Positions 25,691 through 36,800 of a stretch of 64,000 bases of DNA are shown piece after piece. The notes beneath the pieces were generated by a model. It saw nothing but the letters and a program-made list of their open reading frames with translations. It was not told the origin of the DNA and ran no database searches. The translations under genes and the position numbers were made by a program. Every line of letters begins with the position of its first letter. Position 1 is the stretch's first letter. This DNA comes from Eutypella sp. D-1 (Eukaryota; Ascomycota; Sordariomycetes; Xylariales; Diatrypaceae): contig JAJTTP010000003.1 in the NCBI GenBank assembly GCA_023313575.1, positions 434,001 through 498,000 of the forward strand, written 5' to 3'.

Positions 25691-26058
25691 ATGGCCCAGC
25701 CCACAGCAGTACCCCCGCCACCCAGCGCGGTTTCCAGGCCCGTGAGCGAGGCACTTTTGAACGAGAAGGTATTATGAACTTATATTCACAGCCCAGCCGC
25801 CTGCGCGAAATCTTCCAAAAGATGAATATTTCATTCTCTGGCGCTGACGACGTTTTATCCCAGTGGGACCGCTGCCTCTCGAACCTCATTATAAAATCCA
25901 CTCTCGGTCTCGGTTTCGGCGTCGTCTTCTCTGTTCTCCTCTTCAAGCGGAGGGCGTGGCCCACCTTCCTCGGCGCCGGCTTCGGTGCCGGCAGGGCGTA
26001 TGAGGAGTGTAACTGGAGCCTGAAGCAGGCTTCTAAGGACCTGAAGCAGAAGCCGTGA
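25691..26058 (+). CDS. mic10: Mic10, core MICOS subunit of the inner mitochondrial membrane
   Basis: Exons 25691-25768 and 25864-26058; 90 residues, close to yeast Mic10 (97). The 95-nt intron (phase 0) joins SEALLNEK to WDRCLSNLIIKSTLG, a family signature. Two membrane segments follow: about residues 32-52 with GLGFG and about 58-75 with GAGFGAG. These glycine motifs are known to drive Mic10 oligomerisation and cristae-junction curvature. The N-terminus is Pro-rich and the tail is basic (KQASKDLKQKP). The acceptor is preceded by a GCTGACG branch site. The gene shares a 661-bp spacer with divergent urb2. Confidence 0.95.
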
Positions 26059-26776
26059 TCCATGCGCACACACGACGCAATACAAAATTAAAAGGGGGGA
26101 TAGAGATACTCAAAATGAAAGGAATATGGGTGAGGCGCCTGGGTAGACGGAGTATAGCTCTGGGTCCCGAGCTGACGGCCTCCACGTATATGTGAGCGTC
26201 ACGTCATTATCGCTCATGGCCGTGGCAGGCAAAAGGGGAAATCACGAGAAGGACACAAGAGAAAAGATGAGGAAGTGTTGCCGAGCAAGCGATACCTGTA
26301 TAACATGACAAAACAGCATTCCATAGACAGACAGCATATCTAGGGGGGCGGGTTATGTTGTAATAGAAGTTGGTGTTTAAACATCACGTATCACGCACAT
26401 ATTCAGGGAAGCATTGAACCAGGCTCACGTCAAGGAAATGGAAAGGCCATCAGCACTTCTATTGATTTCCCCCTTTTCTCTCCTTCCTCTCTCTCTCTCT
26501 CTTCCTTCTATAGCTAATATGCTTTCCCATAGTCTCGACGGTGTACCAAATCCACCAATGCTCGATGAAGCCGGGGGGCTACTGACATCCAGGAGGTGAC
26601 AGTGACGGGCAGTCGACGATGGTTTTGAATGAATTGATGACTGCAATTATCCGAGTTGAGAGAATGGAAGCCCCCAAAATTGCACTAAACGGCTATGCGT
26701 CACTCTCTCGCTCACCACTTAAGTATAGGTTCAAAGAGCCATGCCATCCATCTTCTTGCCCGCAATGTACTCCGCT
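26059..26776. other. intergenic spacer between convergent mic10 and the acidic membrane protein
   Basis: It holds the two 3' UTRs. A CT-rich microsatellite (CTCTCTCTCTCT) lies at about 26489-26502. No supported gene. Confidence 0.55.
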
Positions 26777-27430
26777 TTAGTCCTGGTGGGCGCGTTGACC
26801 CCGGTGACCCCGGTGAATCGGGGCGGACGTGTGGCCCTCGGTCGGGACCCGCGCGAAATAGCGGTCCATAATGAACGCTCTATCGACACCGTCGTTGCCG
26901 TCATCGCCGTTGTCTCCATCTTCGTCGTCGCCCGATGCATTAGCGGAACGGTCATTGTCGTCTAAGCCGAAGAGGGAGTCGCCGCTCTCCTCGTCGGACT
27001 CCCGCGGGTAGCGTGGCACCCCAGCCACCACGAAGATAAGGATGATCAAGACGATTGTCACATGCAAAACCACGACGATAGTGGCGAGGAAGAAATGGAC
27101 TGTTCCGATGCGCACGACGACGTTGCTGGGGCCTTCAGGTATGTAGTACTCGGTCGGGCGGTTCGAGTACAGGGGATAGACCACATCGTTCTTCTCGATG
27201 CTCGATTCTTGCGAGGGGATGCCGGCGGGAGGAATAGTGGTCGCGATGGTGCTGACGTTGTCCTGCTGCTGCTGCTGCTCTTCAACGACGCCGCCTTCGG
27301 CACCGAACACCAGTTTCTCCAGGCGGCGGGCGTGGAAGCTTTGCAGTACGGGTCGGTAGAGTCTGTAGTCCAGCTTCGGGGGCTCCGGGACGAGCTGTTT
27401 GGCTCGCTTCATGTTTCGTTCGTCCGCCAT
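26777..27430 (-). CDS. hypothetical single-pass membrane protein with acidic tail
   Basis: A single exon of 217 residues. The first true ATG is at 27430 (MADERNMKRAK); the frame is open slightly further upstream only through a TTG. Visible parts are a basic start, a Pro-rich segment (QLVPEPPKLDYRLYRP), a Gln run from a CAG/CTG repeat, and one long hydrophobic segment at about 107-138 (FFLATIVVVLHVTIVLIILI). An Asp/Glu/Gly-rich tail and a basic His/Arg-rich C-terminus follow. I do not recognise the family. The antisense strand is also open over part of this stretch, so the call rests on the ordered layout and on a clear membrane segment flanked by charged regions. Confidence 0.45.
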   Translation of the reverse strand: MADERNMKRAKQLVPEPPKLDYRLYRPVLQSFHARRLEKLVFGAEGGVVEEQQQQQDNVSTIATTIPPAGIPSQESSIEKNDVVYPLYSNRPTEYYIPEGPSNVVVRIGTVHFFLATIVVVLHVTIVLIILIFVVAGVPRYPRESDEESGDSLFGLDDNDRSANASGDDEDGDNGDDGNDGVDRAFIMDRYFARVPTEGHTSAPIHRGHRGQRAHQD

Positions 27431-27978
27431 TGCTTCCAAGGAGGTGTCTTGAAGGTGATTTAGGTATGAGGAAGGATGGTGTGGTTAAGATCCTCCAGGC
27501 TGCGATCCAATGCTCTGAAAGTAGTTGTTTGTGGTGCAAGTCCTGAAACGAGGGGCGATGGGGTTTGGGATAAAGCTGATCTACCCTAGGGTTCATGCAC
27601 TGGTCATGAAGAGTACCTTGGGGTGATTCTCTTCAACAGATAATGATTTGTTATGTGAAGACAAGCAGGTTTGTACAATGTTGATTTGCCCTGGGCATGT
27701 CCTGGGCGTGCACTTGCCTTGTTTCTTTTTTGTTCCGGGGTTATTGGACTAGAAAGTGGCATACTTGTTTGCAATAGGTACAAGGAATTACATGGCATCG
27801 TCAGTACTTATGATGTATTAGTTAAGCGAAATGGTAAACTGCCCCTATCGCCTGGCCGACTGGCTATAGGGAGGTAAGTGACTTATCTGGTTTGTGTACA
27901 GACTATCGTGAATAAACATCACCCACTAATGGGGCCTGATACTTCTTAACACACATCATTAGCTAAACATACAGTACC
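27431..27978. other. divergent spacer upstream of the two small genes
   Basis: 548 bp of A/T-richer sequence with no supported gene. It would contain the promoters of the membrane-protein gene and of the tentative gene at 27979. Confidence 0.4.
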
Positions 27979-28508
27979 ATGGTTTCGAAGCTGCCAGTCA
28001 AGAGAGGCTCCGGTGAGTGTACAGCAACTATACCCCTGAAAACGCCTTCTAGGCCATCCAGAGTCCGCCCTTGAAGACAACATTGATGAAGATATAAAGT
28101 CTTGAACTTCTTAACATGCTATTCCTTACAGGCAGGCCTCCTCATCTGAGCCATTTCTACTCCTACCACATTTTCTTTGAAGTGGCCGATAATGAAGCAT
28201 TCTCCATATGCTCGCCGCCGCCGTCGTCAACGGTATCCTCCTCACCATCGTCAGTACAGATCTCCAACCCCGCCACTGACCTACTCGAAAGGTTCAATCC
28301 GCGACCTGATGAATACTCCCTCATTATCGCCGTACAGGCCGACAGCGTATGCGATCTTTATTGCGGCGATGCATGCGCGGCCCCTCTCGGAGAAGTCGAA
28401 CACACGGGCAGTGGGAACACACACCCTTCCGGTCCAAGATATGACCCTCGATGCGGACGCCGGCATCCTCGAGCGCCTTTTTCGACGCCTTTCAAGGCTC
28501 GCGAATAG
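27979..28508 (+). CDS. tentative two-exon small protein, unrecognised
   Basis: Exons 27979-28012 and 28132-28508; 136 residues. The first exon encodes MVSKLPVKRGS and ends in phase 1 at a perfect GTGAGT donor. The 119-nt intron ends in a strong TTCCTTACAG acceptor, 11-15 nt after a TTAAC branch-like site. The join is in frame and creates KRGSGRPP, with a Gly-Arg-Pro core like an AT-hook exactly across the junction. The rest reads HFYSYHIFFEVADNEAF, a Ser/Pro-rich stretch, then ERFNPRPDEYSLIIAVQADS and a basic tail. No family is recognised. Two other frames over 28177-28563 are also open, one on each strand, so this may be a decayed or mispredicted gene. Confidence 0.35.
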
Positions 28509-28772
28509 ATCTAACGTCGAGGCAGGGGGTCTTAGGGACATACCGGCGGGAGAGAAAGCCTAGAGCTCTAGGTGTCCCAGAGGCGGCCGAAGGCGACGGG
28601 GTACAGGCGATCTACGAACAGCCCCCACCTCCCCTCCCTCCGGCTCTCAGTCCGTCATGCGTCAGCAGGCACGCCAGTGCGTGTCGTTCTGGGCTGCGGT
28701 CCTACCCCTTCCGCCACCTCCGGAACCACCGGTCCACCTCGGCCGAGTCCACGTGGTGCGTTCTAATTGCAA

Positions 28773-29855
28773 TCAAACTGTTTCTTCATCCTCTAGCATG
28801 TCGTCCGCGAGTCTGAACAGCCACCAAGGTCTGCGTGCTTCCTTCAACCGCCTCTTGGCCTTAGCCAGCTTTTTGCGTTCCCGGCGCTCGGCCTTCTCCT
28901 CCGGTGTTTTCTCCGGCCGGCGCTTCTTGCCAGCCTTTTGCGTCTCCGGCTTAGGTTTCTCCTGTTCCCTTGGAGGGTGGTCTTCGAAAAGGGATGAAAG
29001 AGCTGGCTGGCCCAAGCTCCAATCCGGATCCGGGATATCCCACGCTGTCGTAATAGCCTTGAGGGACGACAGCACTGTTCGCGTATGCGGTGTCGGCTTG
29101 GACTTGGGCCTGTCGTCGCGGAAGTTCCAGTCCCGCACGGCCGTCATGAGCAGAGCATGCAGGGCGAACCGCGCGTCGTTGCCGGCGACGTGCAGGTCCC
29201 GCCATGGCAACTTTAGGGCGTCGAGGAGCTTCGCGAGTGAGTAGCGGTAGTAGGTCTGCAAGGGATACTGGACAACCTTCAGGACATCGAGGTGGCATAG
29301 CGGCCGCTTACCGAGGTAGAGCCCATCCACATATCGACACCCAGCCCCGCCGTAGTCGCCTCCATGTGTAAGAACTACAAAAGACCGATCTTGGACCAGT
29401 CTCTGGAAATATGATTGTACGTTTTTCCCTTCAATTTGTGTTGTCGAGCCGAATACAAATCTGCGAGACTGGGAGTCAAGATAGTCGGATTGACCAACCT
29501 GAAGCTGGTACGACTTGATAAGATTTTGCGCATTTACATGCTTAGACCTTGTGTCCGTGACACCTAAACTTGTAGTGACATACGACTGCAAGAGTCGTGT
29601 ATCTAGAATCGATATGCCGACTAGATATGGGCGGTTGGTTGTAGCGTCAAGGGCTCCTATACCACCGACATCGATAGAAATAAACAAGACGTCCTTGAAT
29701 GAAGAATCCTCTAATGCTGGCCCAAGTTGTGCCTGGAAGGGGTTTTCGCCTAGCCCGAGAAGGTGTCGAAAGACGAGAAGCTCCTCTCGGAGCAAACCCG
29801 CGTGCTTTGGAGGCGTGCCACCACACGAGGGTTCTATCGTCTCATTAAACGACAT
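28773..29855 (-). CDS. Gfd2/YDR514C-like RNase H-fold (DEDDh-type) protein with a degenerate first motif
   Basis: A single exon of 360 residues. The layout matches the fungal Gfd2/YDR514C-like family: an Exo I-like strand FISIDVGGIGALD at 58-70, a central strand with VVLTHGGDYGG at 160-170 and an Exo III-like block HVAGNDARFAL at 222-232 that keeps H-x-A-x-x-D. In active DEDDh nucleases the first motif is D-x-E; here it reads Asp62-Val-Gly64, so the Glu is missing and catalysis is doubtful. The C-terminus is strongly basic (KKRRPEKTPEEKAERRERKK), suggesting RNA binding or nuclear location. Yeast Gfd2 is named for genetic links to the mRNA-export helicase Dbp5; a role in RNA metabolism here is inferred. 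Confidence 0.72.
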   Translation of the reverse strand: MSFNETIEPSCGGTPPKHAGLLREELLVFRHLLGLGENPFQAQLGPALEDSSFKDVLFISIDVGGIGALDATTNRPYLVGISILDTRLLQSYVTTSLGVTDTRSKHVNAQNLIKSYQLQVGQSDYLDSQSRRFVFGSTTQIEGKNVQSYFQRLVQDRSFVVLTHGGDYGGAGCRYVDGLYLGKRPLCHLDVLKVVQYPLQTYYRYSLAKLLDALKLPWRDLHVAGNDARFALHALLMTAVRDWNFRDDRPKSKPTPHTRTVLSSLKAITTAWDIPDPDWSLGQPALSSLFEDHPPREQEKPKPETQKAGKKRRPEKTPEEKAERRERKKLAKAKRRLKEARRPWWLFRLADDMLEDEETV

Positions 29856-30335
29856 GATCGGCTTTTTGCTACTGTAAATGGTAGAACTGGATCTTTATAT
29901 GTGCCGTGGTGGGCGCATTTCTGTGTCGGCCTAAATAGTTGTAAGAGGTCACTTCTGGATAGAGCCGCTGGATATGCGTAATCCTGACTTATGGGAGCTG
30001 AAGCTTAATTACTCTGTACTTCATATAGGCAAGAAAGTGCTCCGCGAACGGTAACACCCCAAGGCATGTTGCCAAGAAAACCTTACACTCTACCTATTAC
30101 AATAACGTTTTGGCACTCCGAAGTGTGTTTGGTGAATACTTGACCTGTGATTGTGATGAGTCATCAGCCTAGTACACATGCTCCATTGAAGGTTACACCA
30201 CACGATGTTCGAACACGTGGTAATCACTGCAATTACACATAGCGGCAAGTGATAGGGATCGAGTGTCCTTGAGGTTATAGGGCAAGAAGAATAATACTTG
30301 CAAGATGATAACTACATTTGATTCTAGGTCCGTAG
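29856..30335. other. intergenic, upstream of the Gfd2-like gene
   Basis: Promoter side of the Gfd2-like gene. A/T-rich, with no supported gene or clear repeat. Confidence 0.4.
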
Positions 30336-30479
30336 ATGGCTTGGATTGATGCTGTATCAGGAATTATTTCGCATTGGAACGGCTGTCAGTGTAAAGTTGA
30401 GCGGTTTATCAAGGCCTATCATCGTTATTGCAAACTCGAAGCCGTCCCGGAACATATGAAGCCTCCAAATCAGTCTTAA
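30336..30479 (+). pseudogene. coding-like 47-codon segment, possible gene relic
   Basis: An ATG-initiated frame with unusually protein-like content for its A/T-rich surroundings: MAWIDAVSGIISHW, NGCQC, FIKAYHRYCKLE and VPEHMKPP, ending at TAA. It has no recognisable partner exon and no family. It may be a short real gene, the last piece of a decayed gene, or chance. It lies next to two other coding-like segments. Confidence 0.2.
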
Positions 30480-30616
30480 TAACCTGTTCTAAAAGTCTAA
30501 CCTGGCCGTTATCTTTCGATACAGCTCGTCTATGTCGATATGAGGTTAGTAAAAGAAAGGAAACTTAGAGGAAATCCGACCCGTTGAAATTTCCCTTCGC
30601 CTCGTGGTCATAGAGC

Positions 30617-31252
30617 GAATCACAACCAAGGATTGGCTACAGCACAGAGGGCTTTCGATCCAGGCCAGTCTTCCGCCGCCGCTGGGTAATCGCGGAGTCG
30701 CAGGTTCGTCTGGAAGTAGACGAGATCGGCATAGGCCCCAATAGGTACCATCCAGTCGGGCCTTGATGTCTGATATTTATTAGCTCCCAAGCCGTAGCCC
30801 GATGGCTATCTTCAGTGTAAACTAGAGGCTGTGGAAATTGGACCCCCACAATAGCCCCCTGAGCCCCTATCTTCGGACTCAACCTCTCTCGAATGTATGC
30901 GCGCCGATTGGTAGCTCGGGGCTCCCCTAGCCATGTGGTCTTCGACGTCCTCCATGATTTAGCTGTCTATTGCCACCTTATCCAAAACGCCGATAACATC
31001 AGATATACGAAGAGCCCGTCGTGCCCATCATAGACCTGTCATTGCCTACCTACCTGCCAACTCGAGTCATTCAGCCACTGCATCACATAGGCTTGACACC
31101 GTGAGGGCTTGTACCTACACTCTCTCCGTTTGAGTTCGAACTTCAGATCGTCGGACTTCCCCAACAGCTTCCGGTAAGGTCTCGATTAGACCTCTAGAAC
31201 ATGCCGTTACCGGGATGTCATTACCGACATCTATTGGTATCGAAATGTCGAC
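30617..31252 (-). pseudogene. possible decayed gene with one intron and two frameshifts
   Basis: Read 3'-ward on the minus strand, a coding-like frame starts near 31252 (VDISIPIDVGNDIPV, ETLPEAVGEVRR). One base shift later it continues as KFELKRRECRYKPSRCQAYV and MQWLNDSSWQ, and reaches a GTAGGT donor at 31053. An 87-nt intron ending AATAG at 30967 joins in frame to RRAYIRERLSPKIGAQG and FPQPLVYTED. After a second shift the frame reads VPIGAYADLVYFQTNLRL and ends VANPWL-stop at 30617. The GC-richer composition, the fitting intron and the protein-like content suggest an eroded gene. Family unknown. Which strand is real and whether the shifts are true mutations cannot be settled here. Confidence 0.3.
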
Positions 31253-31453
31253 CTTGACGGGTAGGGGGGAAAAAAAGGTAAATTAGACGCTTTGGGTAGC
31301 AAGGCTGGCTATATGATCGCCTGCTTAAAACAGAGGCGAGTTACAGTTGTATAAGAATTCCTAAAGCGTCCATAGCTTCTCAAGTCTGTCTTCTTCAGCC
31401 TTTTTCACTCTTCAACCTGGCACCTGGGTACCTGCATCCTTGAGGTGTCATAC

Positions 31454-31729
31454 ATGAAGGAGCTAGACGGGGTTGAAAGCTTGACCCCGAATGGCGGTGA
31501 GGAAAAGGCACTGTGCCAGGAGTGGGAATCGCGGCTCTTTTTTACAGTGCTTAACTAACCCATATACTGTACCATCTCGGGAGCGCCCGCATTTCCCCAG
31601 ATTGTTCTATCTGGCCCTAGCGCAGGAACCATCGAAACGAATTGCCGCGATCCCGGTTCAGAGATCTATTACGTAGGGGTTTACCGAGATGATATCTCTT
31701 CTGGCCCATGGATCATTTGGTGGTATTGA
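31454..31729 (+). pseudogene. coding-like two-exon segment, possible relic or small gene
   Basis: Exon-like 31454-31546 (MKELDGVESLTPNGGEEKAL, CQEWESRLFFT) is followed by a 54-nt intron-like gap. The gap has a GTGCTT donor, a CTAAC branch site and a TTTCCCCAG acceptor. It joins in phase 0 to 31601-31729 (IVLSGPSAGTIETNCRDPGS, EIYYVGVYRDDISSGPWI) with stop TGA. The intron size equals that of proven introns in this window. The frame is also open upstream of the ATG to about 31370. The spliced 73-residue protein matches no family I know. Confidence 0.3.
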
Positions 31730-33880
31730 CTAGGAGATGGTTTAGGAATTTGTTATATAAGCAGGCTGTGTGTGTGTGTGTTGATAATGTAGGCTAGTTA
31801 AGGTTATGGGCGTATGAAAACGCACGTGATCTGCCCAGAAAGGAAGTTATCGATGTTGCCTTTCACTTCCCGATCTCGGCCTGGATATACCCGTGAACTT
31901 ATGGAGTACACTTAGTTGGTTAGAGCCTTATACGCTTCCTTGTGACAGTGTAGGCCACCGGTCACCTGTCATATAACGTTCAAAGTTACTATGCGTTTCT
32001 ACCTAAATGCAGCCACAGGCGAGGCCTTACTATGCAGAGAGCTCTTGGTTGGCTCAGCAGAAACCGGGAAACAGGGGAACTTGAGAGCATTTGTGTTACC
32101 AATCAACTGCCCATATCGTTCCATTTCTGAATGATTATTGTAAGCAATTGCCGAGGAAGATGCCATACGTGTATTGGAAGTGAAATGTAAAGAGGCCAGA
32201 TATCAATTGATATCCATAGTACTCCGTATAAAATACCCGCTTAACTAATGACATAAGACAATCTACTCCGTACCGCATATACATATGGCATATTGCATAT
32301 TTGCCCAGATGGATTTAAAGCAAGTAATAAGTAAGCACATACAGGTAGATACCTCTGCACCACCGCTGCACCATGCGTAATATCTGCATCAGCTACTTGT
32401 GCATAGTAGTAGTACGAAGTCAAATTCCCAAGCCAGCCCCAAGAAAGCTACCTAGGTAGCCCGTCCACGGGTGGCCATGCACAATAATCCACATAGTTAT
32501 TTAAACGTGCAGCATTTGTGCTATTAAAGGATGTTGTTTCAGGAGCCAGAGGTTGGTCCATTGGTTGGAAACCAGCCCCGGGGACCTAATCGGTCTTCCC
32601 AATTTGGCCTAAGTACTTTCGTTACTTCGGCCTAACGCGAACCTGCCAACCTGCTTGCCTGCCAGCCTGCGAACCTTTTTAGGACCTTCAAAGAAGGCCC
32701 CTCTATGATTTCTATTTTTTTTTTCTTTTAGGTGACGCTGATGCAGGAGGCTGGAGGTGCCCTGTGGACTCCCATACATGCATATGCTGTATGCTATCAA
32801 TCTTGGAAGTAGGCAGTCAGGCTACGTAGCCGTAGGTACAATGTGTATGTACTCAGGTATGTATGTATGCCCTGCAGCGGCCTCCAATGTACTTACATAA
32901 TCCAACTAATCTAGTTCCAAGGTTGTCAGACCCATCCATATGCAATCTCAAGGTTGGAATTGAGACTTTCCCATCGTTAAAAAGACTACCTATTCTGAGT
33001 TCCTGGCTTGTCTGTTTATATACATAATTGGGAATTCGGATCAATTATATCCATCCGTCTTACTACCTACCTACTTGTGACTGGAATTTCTTTTTTATAA
33101 TCTTCCCTTTTAGCTTGACCAACTTTCCTCACTCCCCGCATTTAATATGTACTTCAGGTGTGTATATACCTAAGTAGGCATACCTAACGCCTTAGCACTT
33201 CCAAGATTGACTGACTCGCAATCTTGAAGTGATAAGAAGAGCCTCTACGGTATAGACTTCAGGGTAGTAAGGGGAATGGCGTAATCTAGTAATATAACGC
33301 CTAACAATCTAAACTTAGGGCCCGGTTTAGTTCCGCCCCGGCATAAGGTACCGTCCCTACTACTACGCCACGCTATACCACTTTCTATAAAACACATTTC
33401 AGACCGGTCTTATTCCTGGAGGCGGAAGGCAACCTTGGAACCTTAGGCAAGCTTCGACTTGTACATACGTACCTCCCAACCAACCAACCCCCCCCCCTTG
33501 CGACTTTTTTTTTTGGGTTGTAAAAAGAAAAAGATTACATGTAGGCCAACGATAACTCATTTCATCACCTGTGCCGCCAATTGCTGAATAAGAAGGTCAA
33601 GACACGGCATGGGAATGTAATAGATTTCAAGAAATGCCCACTTAACTAAACGACGGTTCATCTCACCATCTGTTATCTTCTACACCATCCATCCAAGTTG
33701 GCAACCAGTTAGTTCGCGTCGAATTGCGACTACGAATACCGGGGAAGACAGCCGGGCAAGCAGCAGAGCAGCAGGACAGCAGATCAACCTGAATGAATCC
33801 TGCTCATTGAATCTACTTGAAGCGACGACATTGAACTTACCAAAAGAACTCACCAAATCACCAAATCACAAAAATCAAAC
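31730..33880. other. intergenic spacer upstream of the Tea4-type gene
   Basis: A (TG)7 run at about 31767-31780, further coding-like scraps at about 31816-31976, one TACCTAGGTA copy at 32449, a C run at 33488-33497 and T/A tracts. No intact gene is supported. The last few hundred bases should hold the Tea4-type promoter. Confidence 0.45.
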
Positions 33881-36800
33881 ATGACCAGACCCAAGATAAT
33901 TCGTGCCGGTATGTCGGAATCCTTACCACGTATAATAGAACTTGGTTTCAAGGTTCCAAGTTACGCGACAATCTATACAAATCCCGTCCAGCCCATCCAG
34001 CCCATCCCCCCCAAAATCCCTGAAATACATATACATAAGTATGTACGAAGAAGTAGTAGTCAGTAGTGGACCTGGAACACTGGAATACCAGAGTACCAGA
34101 AATACCTACCAAGAATACCTGAACAAACTGAAATAATTACTACTGCCTCTGGCGTGTTTGAAAATACCTGGCCCGTTCACCATCCACACCATTCACCACC
34201 CACCCACCATCCTACCATCACGACCAAGCACACAAAGCACGACCTGAGCCCGCCCACCGACCGACCTTACCTGACCCAAGTCGGTCTGTGCCTCTGACAA
34301 CCCTGATAACTTACCCTGATACCCTGATACACGCGCGGATCACTTCCAATCCCTCCAACCCTCCCTCCCACATGGCCAATCACCCTTACCCTACCTAGCA
34401 GCCTAGGCAGTAGAGTAGAGTAGGAGGTACCTATCAAAAGTACATATCGAGCCCTATTTTATTTTCTATCTTTTTTTTTAATCTTTTTTTTGGAGGATCT
34501 GTATTTGTACCCGCGTGTACGGAGTATTTTGCATTAACCTCCCTTATTAAGTTTGGATTGTCCTGGGGGCGATGGGGCAGTTTACTACTTCATCATACAC
34601 CATTAACAACAACAATTTCTCATCTTCATCACCCTCATTATCTTCCTTTTTTTTCCCCTTCCAATTTACCCCCTTTTTTCTCGGCCCCCGTGCCTCTACG
34701 TTCTATCATCAGCCTATCACCAATTAGCAATCATTCCCGGATATACCCCCTCTTCCTCCCCAAACTAGATTGACTAACTCTCTTTCTCCCTGTTGTCCGA
34801 CTAGATACCATCGATCTTCAGGATCACAACGCGCCCTCCGCCAAAGACCATACACGCCCCTACCCGAACCTCGCATATAACGGTTCCCTCGCACCTCATC
34901 AGGCCGAGACCATCCGCGAAGTCGTAGAGGACCGGGCTGCTGAGGAGCACCGTCGGAGCCCCCGACTGTCCTGGGCGAATGGTGATGGTGATACGACCGA
35001 CATCTCACAATACGCCCACGACCTCGCTGCCGAAGTCGCCTACTCTCTCAATCGTACCAATATGCAACAAGAAGATGCGCTCGCCGTTGCGCAGAATGGA
35101 GGCGTCGTCGGAGATGCCGTCGATAACGACGCTGATGTCGGTGTCGACGGCGACGAGGACCTTGATGATGATGATGACATGATGGACAAGATCTCCAGCT
35201 CTCCTTCCATAGAAGATGGTGGGTATACCCTTCCGCCCGCCTGGCCTCGGCGAGTGGACTCCCTGAACGCGTCACTTTCCTTTTCTTCCGACCTCCCCGA
35301 GTCACCAACGAGGAGCGATCCGAGGTCTTCCTCGCCCTACCTCGACTCTCCCGTACACCTCCCTTTGCAATTTTTAGATCAACAGGCAAGCAAGGCTGCC
35401 GTTGACCCCGCGAATTCTCGTCATCATCCTGGTGAGTATGCTGGACATCGCGACGACCACGACGACCACGACGACCACGACGACAGCGACGACGATAATG
35501 ATAATCACAACAATTACGACAATCACGACGACAACGACGACGATAATGACACCAATAGTCACGACGAACCCAATGACGCAATGAACGAAAATACCACCGG
35601 GGTTGGAGCGCACCCTGAAGGCGATCATGGCCGCAAGATTGAAGACATGGACGATGCCGGATCCTCTACCAAGATCGAGAACGGAGCGGCCACACAACAT
35701 ACTGGAATAGCGAAAGCGCCCACAGGGGAACCGGATTGCCCTACAGAACATAAGAAGCAGCATAATGAGAAGAGCCCTGAACCTCAATTGGCACTCGTGG
35801 ACTTCTCTGTTGACCGCACAGACAGCTCGGCGTCAAATAGAGCCGAACGTGACGAAGACGACGACTACCAATTCCTAATCCCTTACGATAGTTCGTCAGG
35901 GGATGATGATGACGACGATGATGCTATTTTCATTGACGATTCCAGATTTATTGACTCCGGCTGGGGTGGTGAATGCTTACGAGATACAGAGGACATTGAT
36001 TTCGATTTCGTCTACGCCCTCCACACGTTCGTCGCAACCGTCGAAGGCCAAGCCAATGCCACTAAAGGCGACACCATGGTGTTGCTTGACGATAGTAACA
36101 GCTACTGGTGGCTGGTTAGGGTCGCGAAAGACAGTAGTATTGGTATGGCATGTCGCAAACCGTTTCACAACCAGGATCTATACTGACAGTGAATTTGTCT
36201 AGGTTACCTGCCAGCGGAACACATAGAGACGCCGACGGAAAGGCTAGCACGACTCAATAAACATAGAAACATCGATGTATGGAAACATCCTCTCACTTTG
36301 GCGAACTGCGCAGCTCTAACTTTTCGGTAGTTGTCATCAGTGATGCTCGGCGATCAAGCAGAAAAGACTAAAAATCCTTTAAAATCGGCGATGAAGAGGA
36401 GGAAGACGAAGAATGTCACATTCGCCGCTCCGACATACGTCGATTATTCAGACATAGATTACTCTACCGATGAGGAGGAGGGCGAGGACGACGCTCCGGA
36501 GCAGCGCCAAGCCACCCAGCAACAAAAGCAGAAGGAACAGGGAGAAGCGACCGCGCAGCAGGCTACGGACGAGACCCTGGATGATGAAGGCGCAAAGGTT
36601 GAACCATTGAAACCCCGAAGCCAGAAACAGGTCAGGCTTGACACTTCTGGCACTGACGAGAACAACGATGCCGACGAAACGGCCCAGGATGCCGAAGGGA
36701 GGAACAGCGACGAGATGTTTGACGGTAAATCTGAGAGAGTTTCTCGAAACGGTACCGTTCGGAACACGGATTCATTCTTCAGGGACGAATCGATAGAGAC

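Noticed and set aside
28013..28108. Alternative 40-nt intron giving a 28-residue peptide from the ATG at 27979
   Set aside because: 40 nt is shorter than any other intron here and the resulting peptide is trivial; the acceptor at 28131 is far better.
35374..35787. Minus-strand frame rich in Val/Ile, resembling membrane helices
   Set aside because: It is the antisense of the GAC/CAC repeat in the Tea4-type gene.
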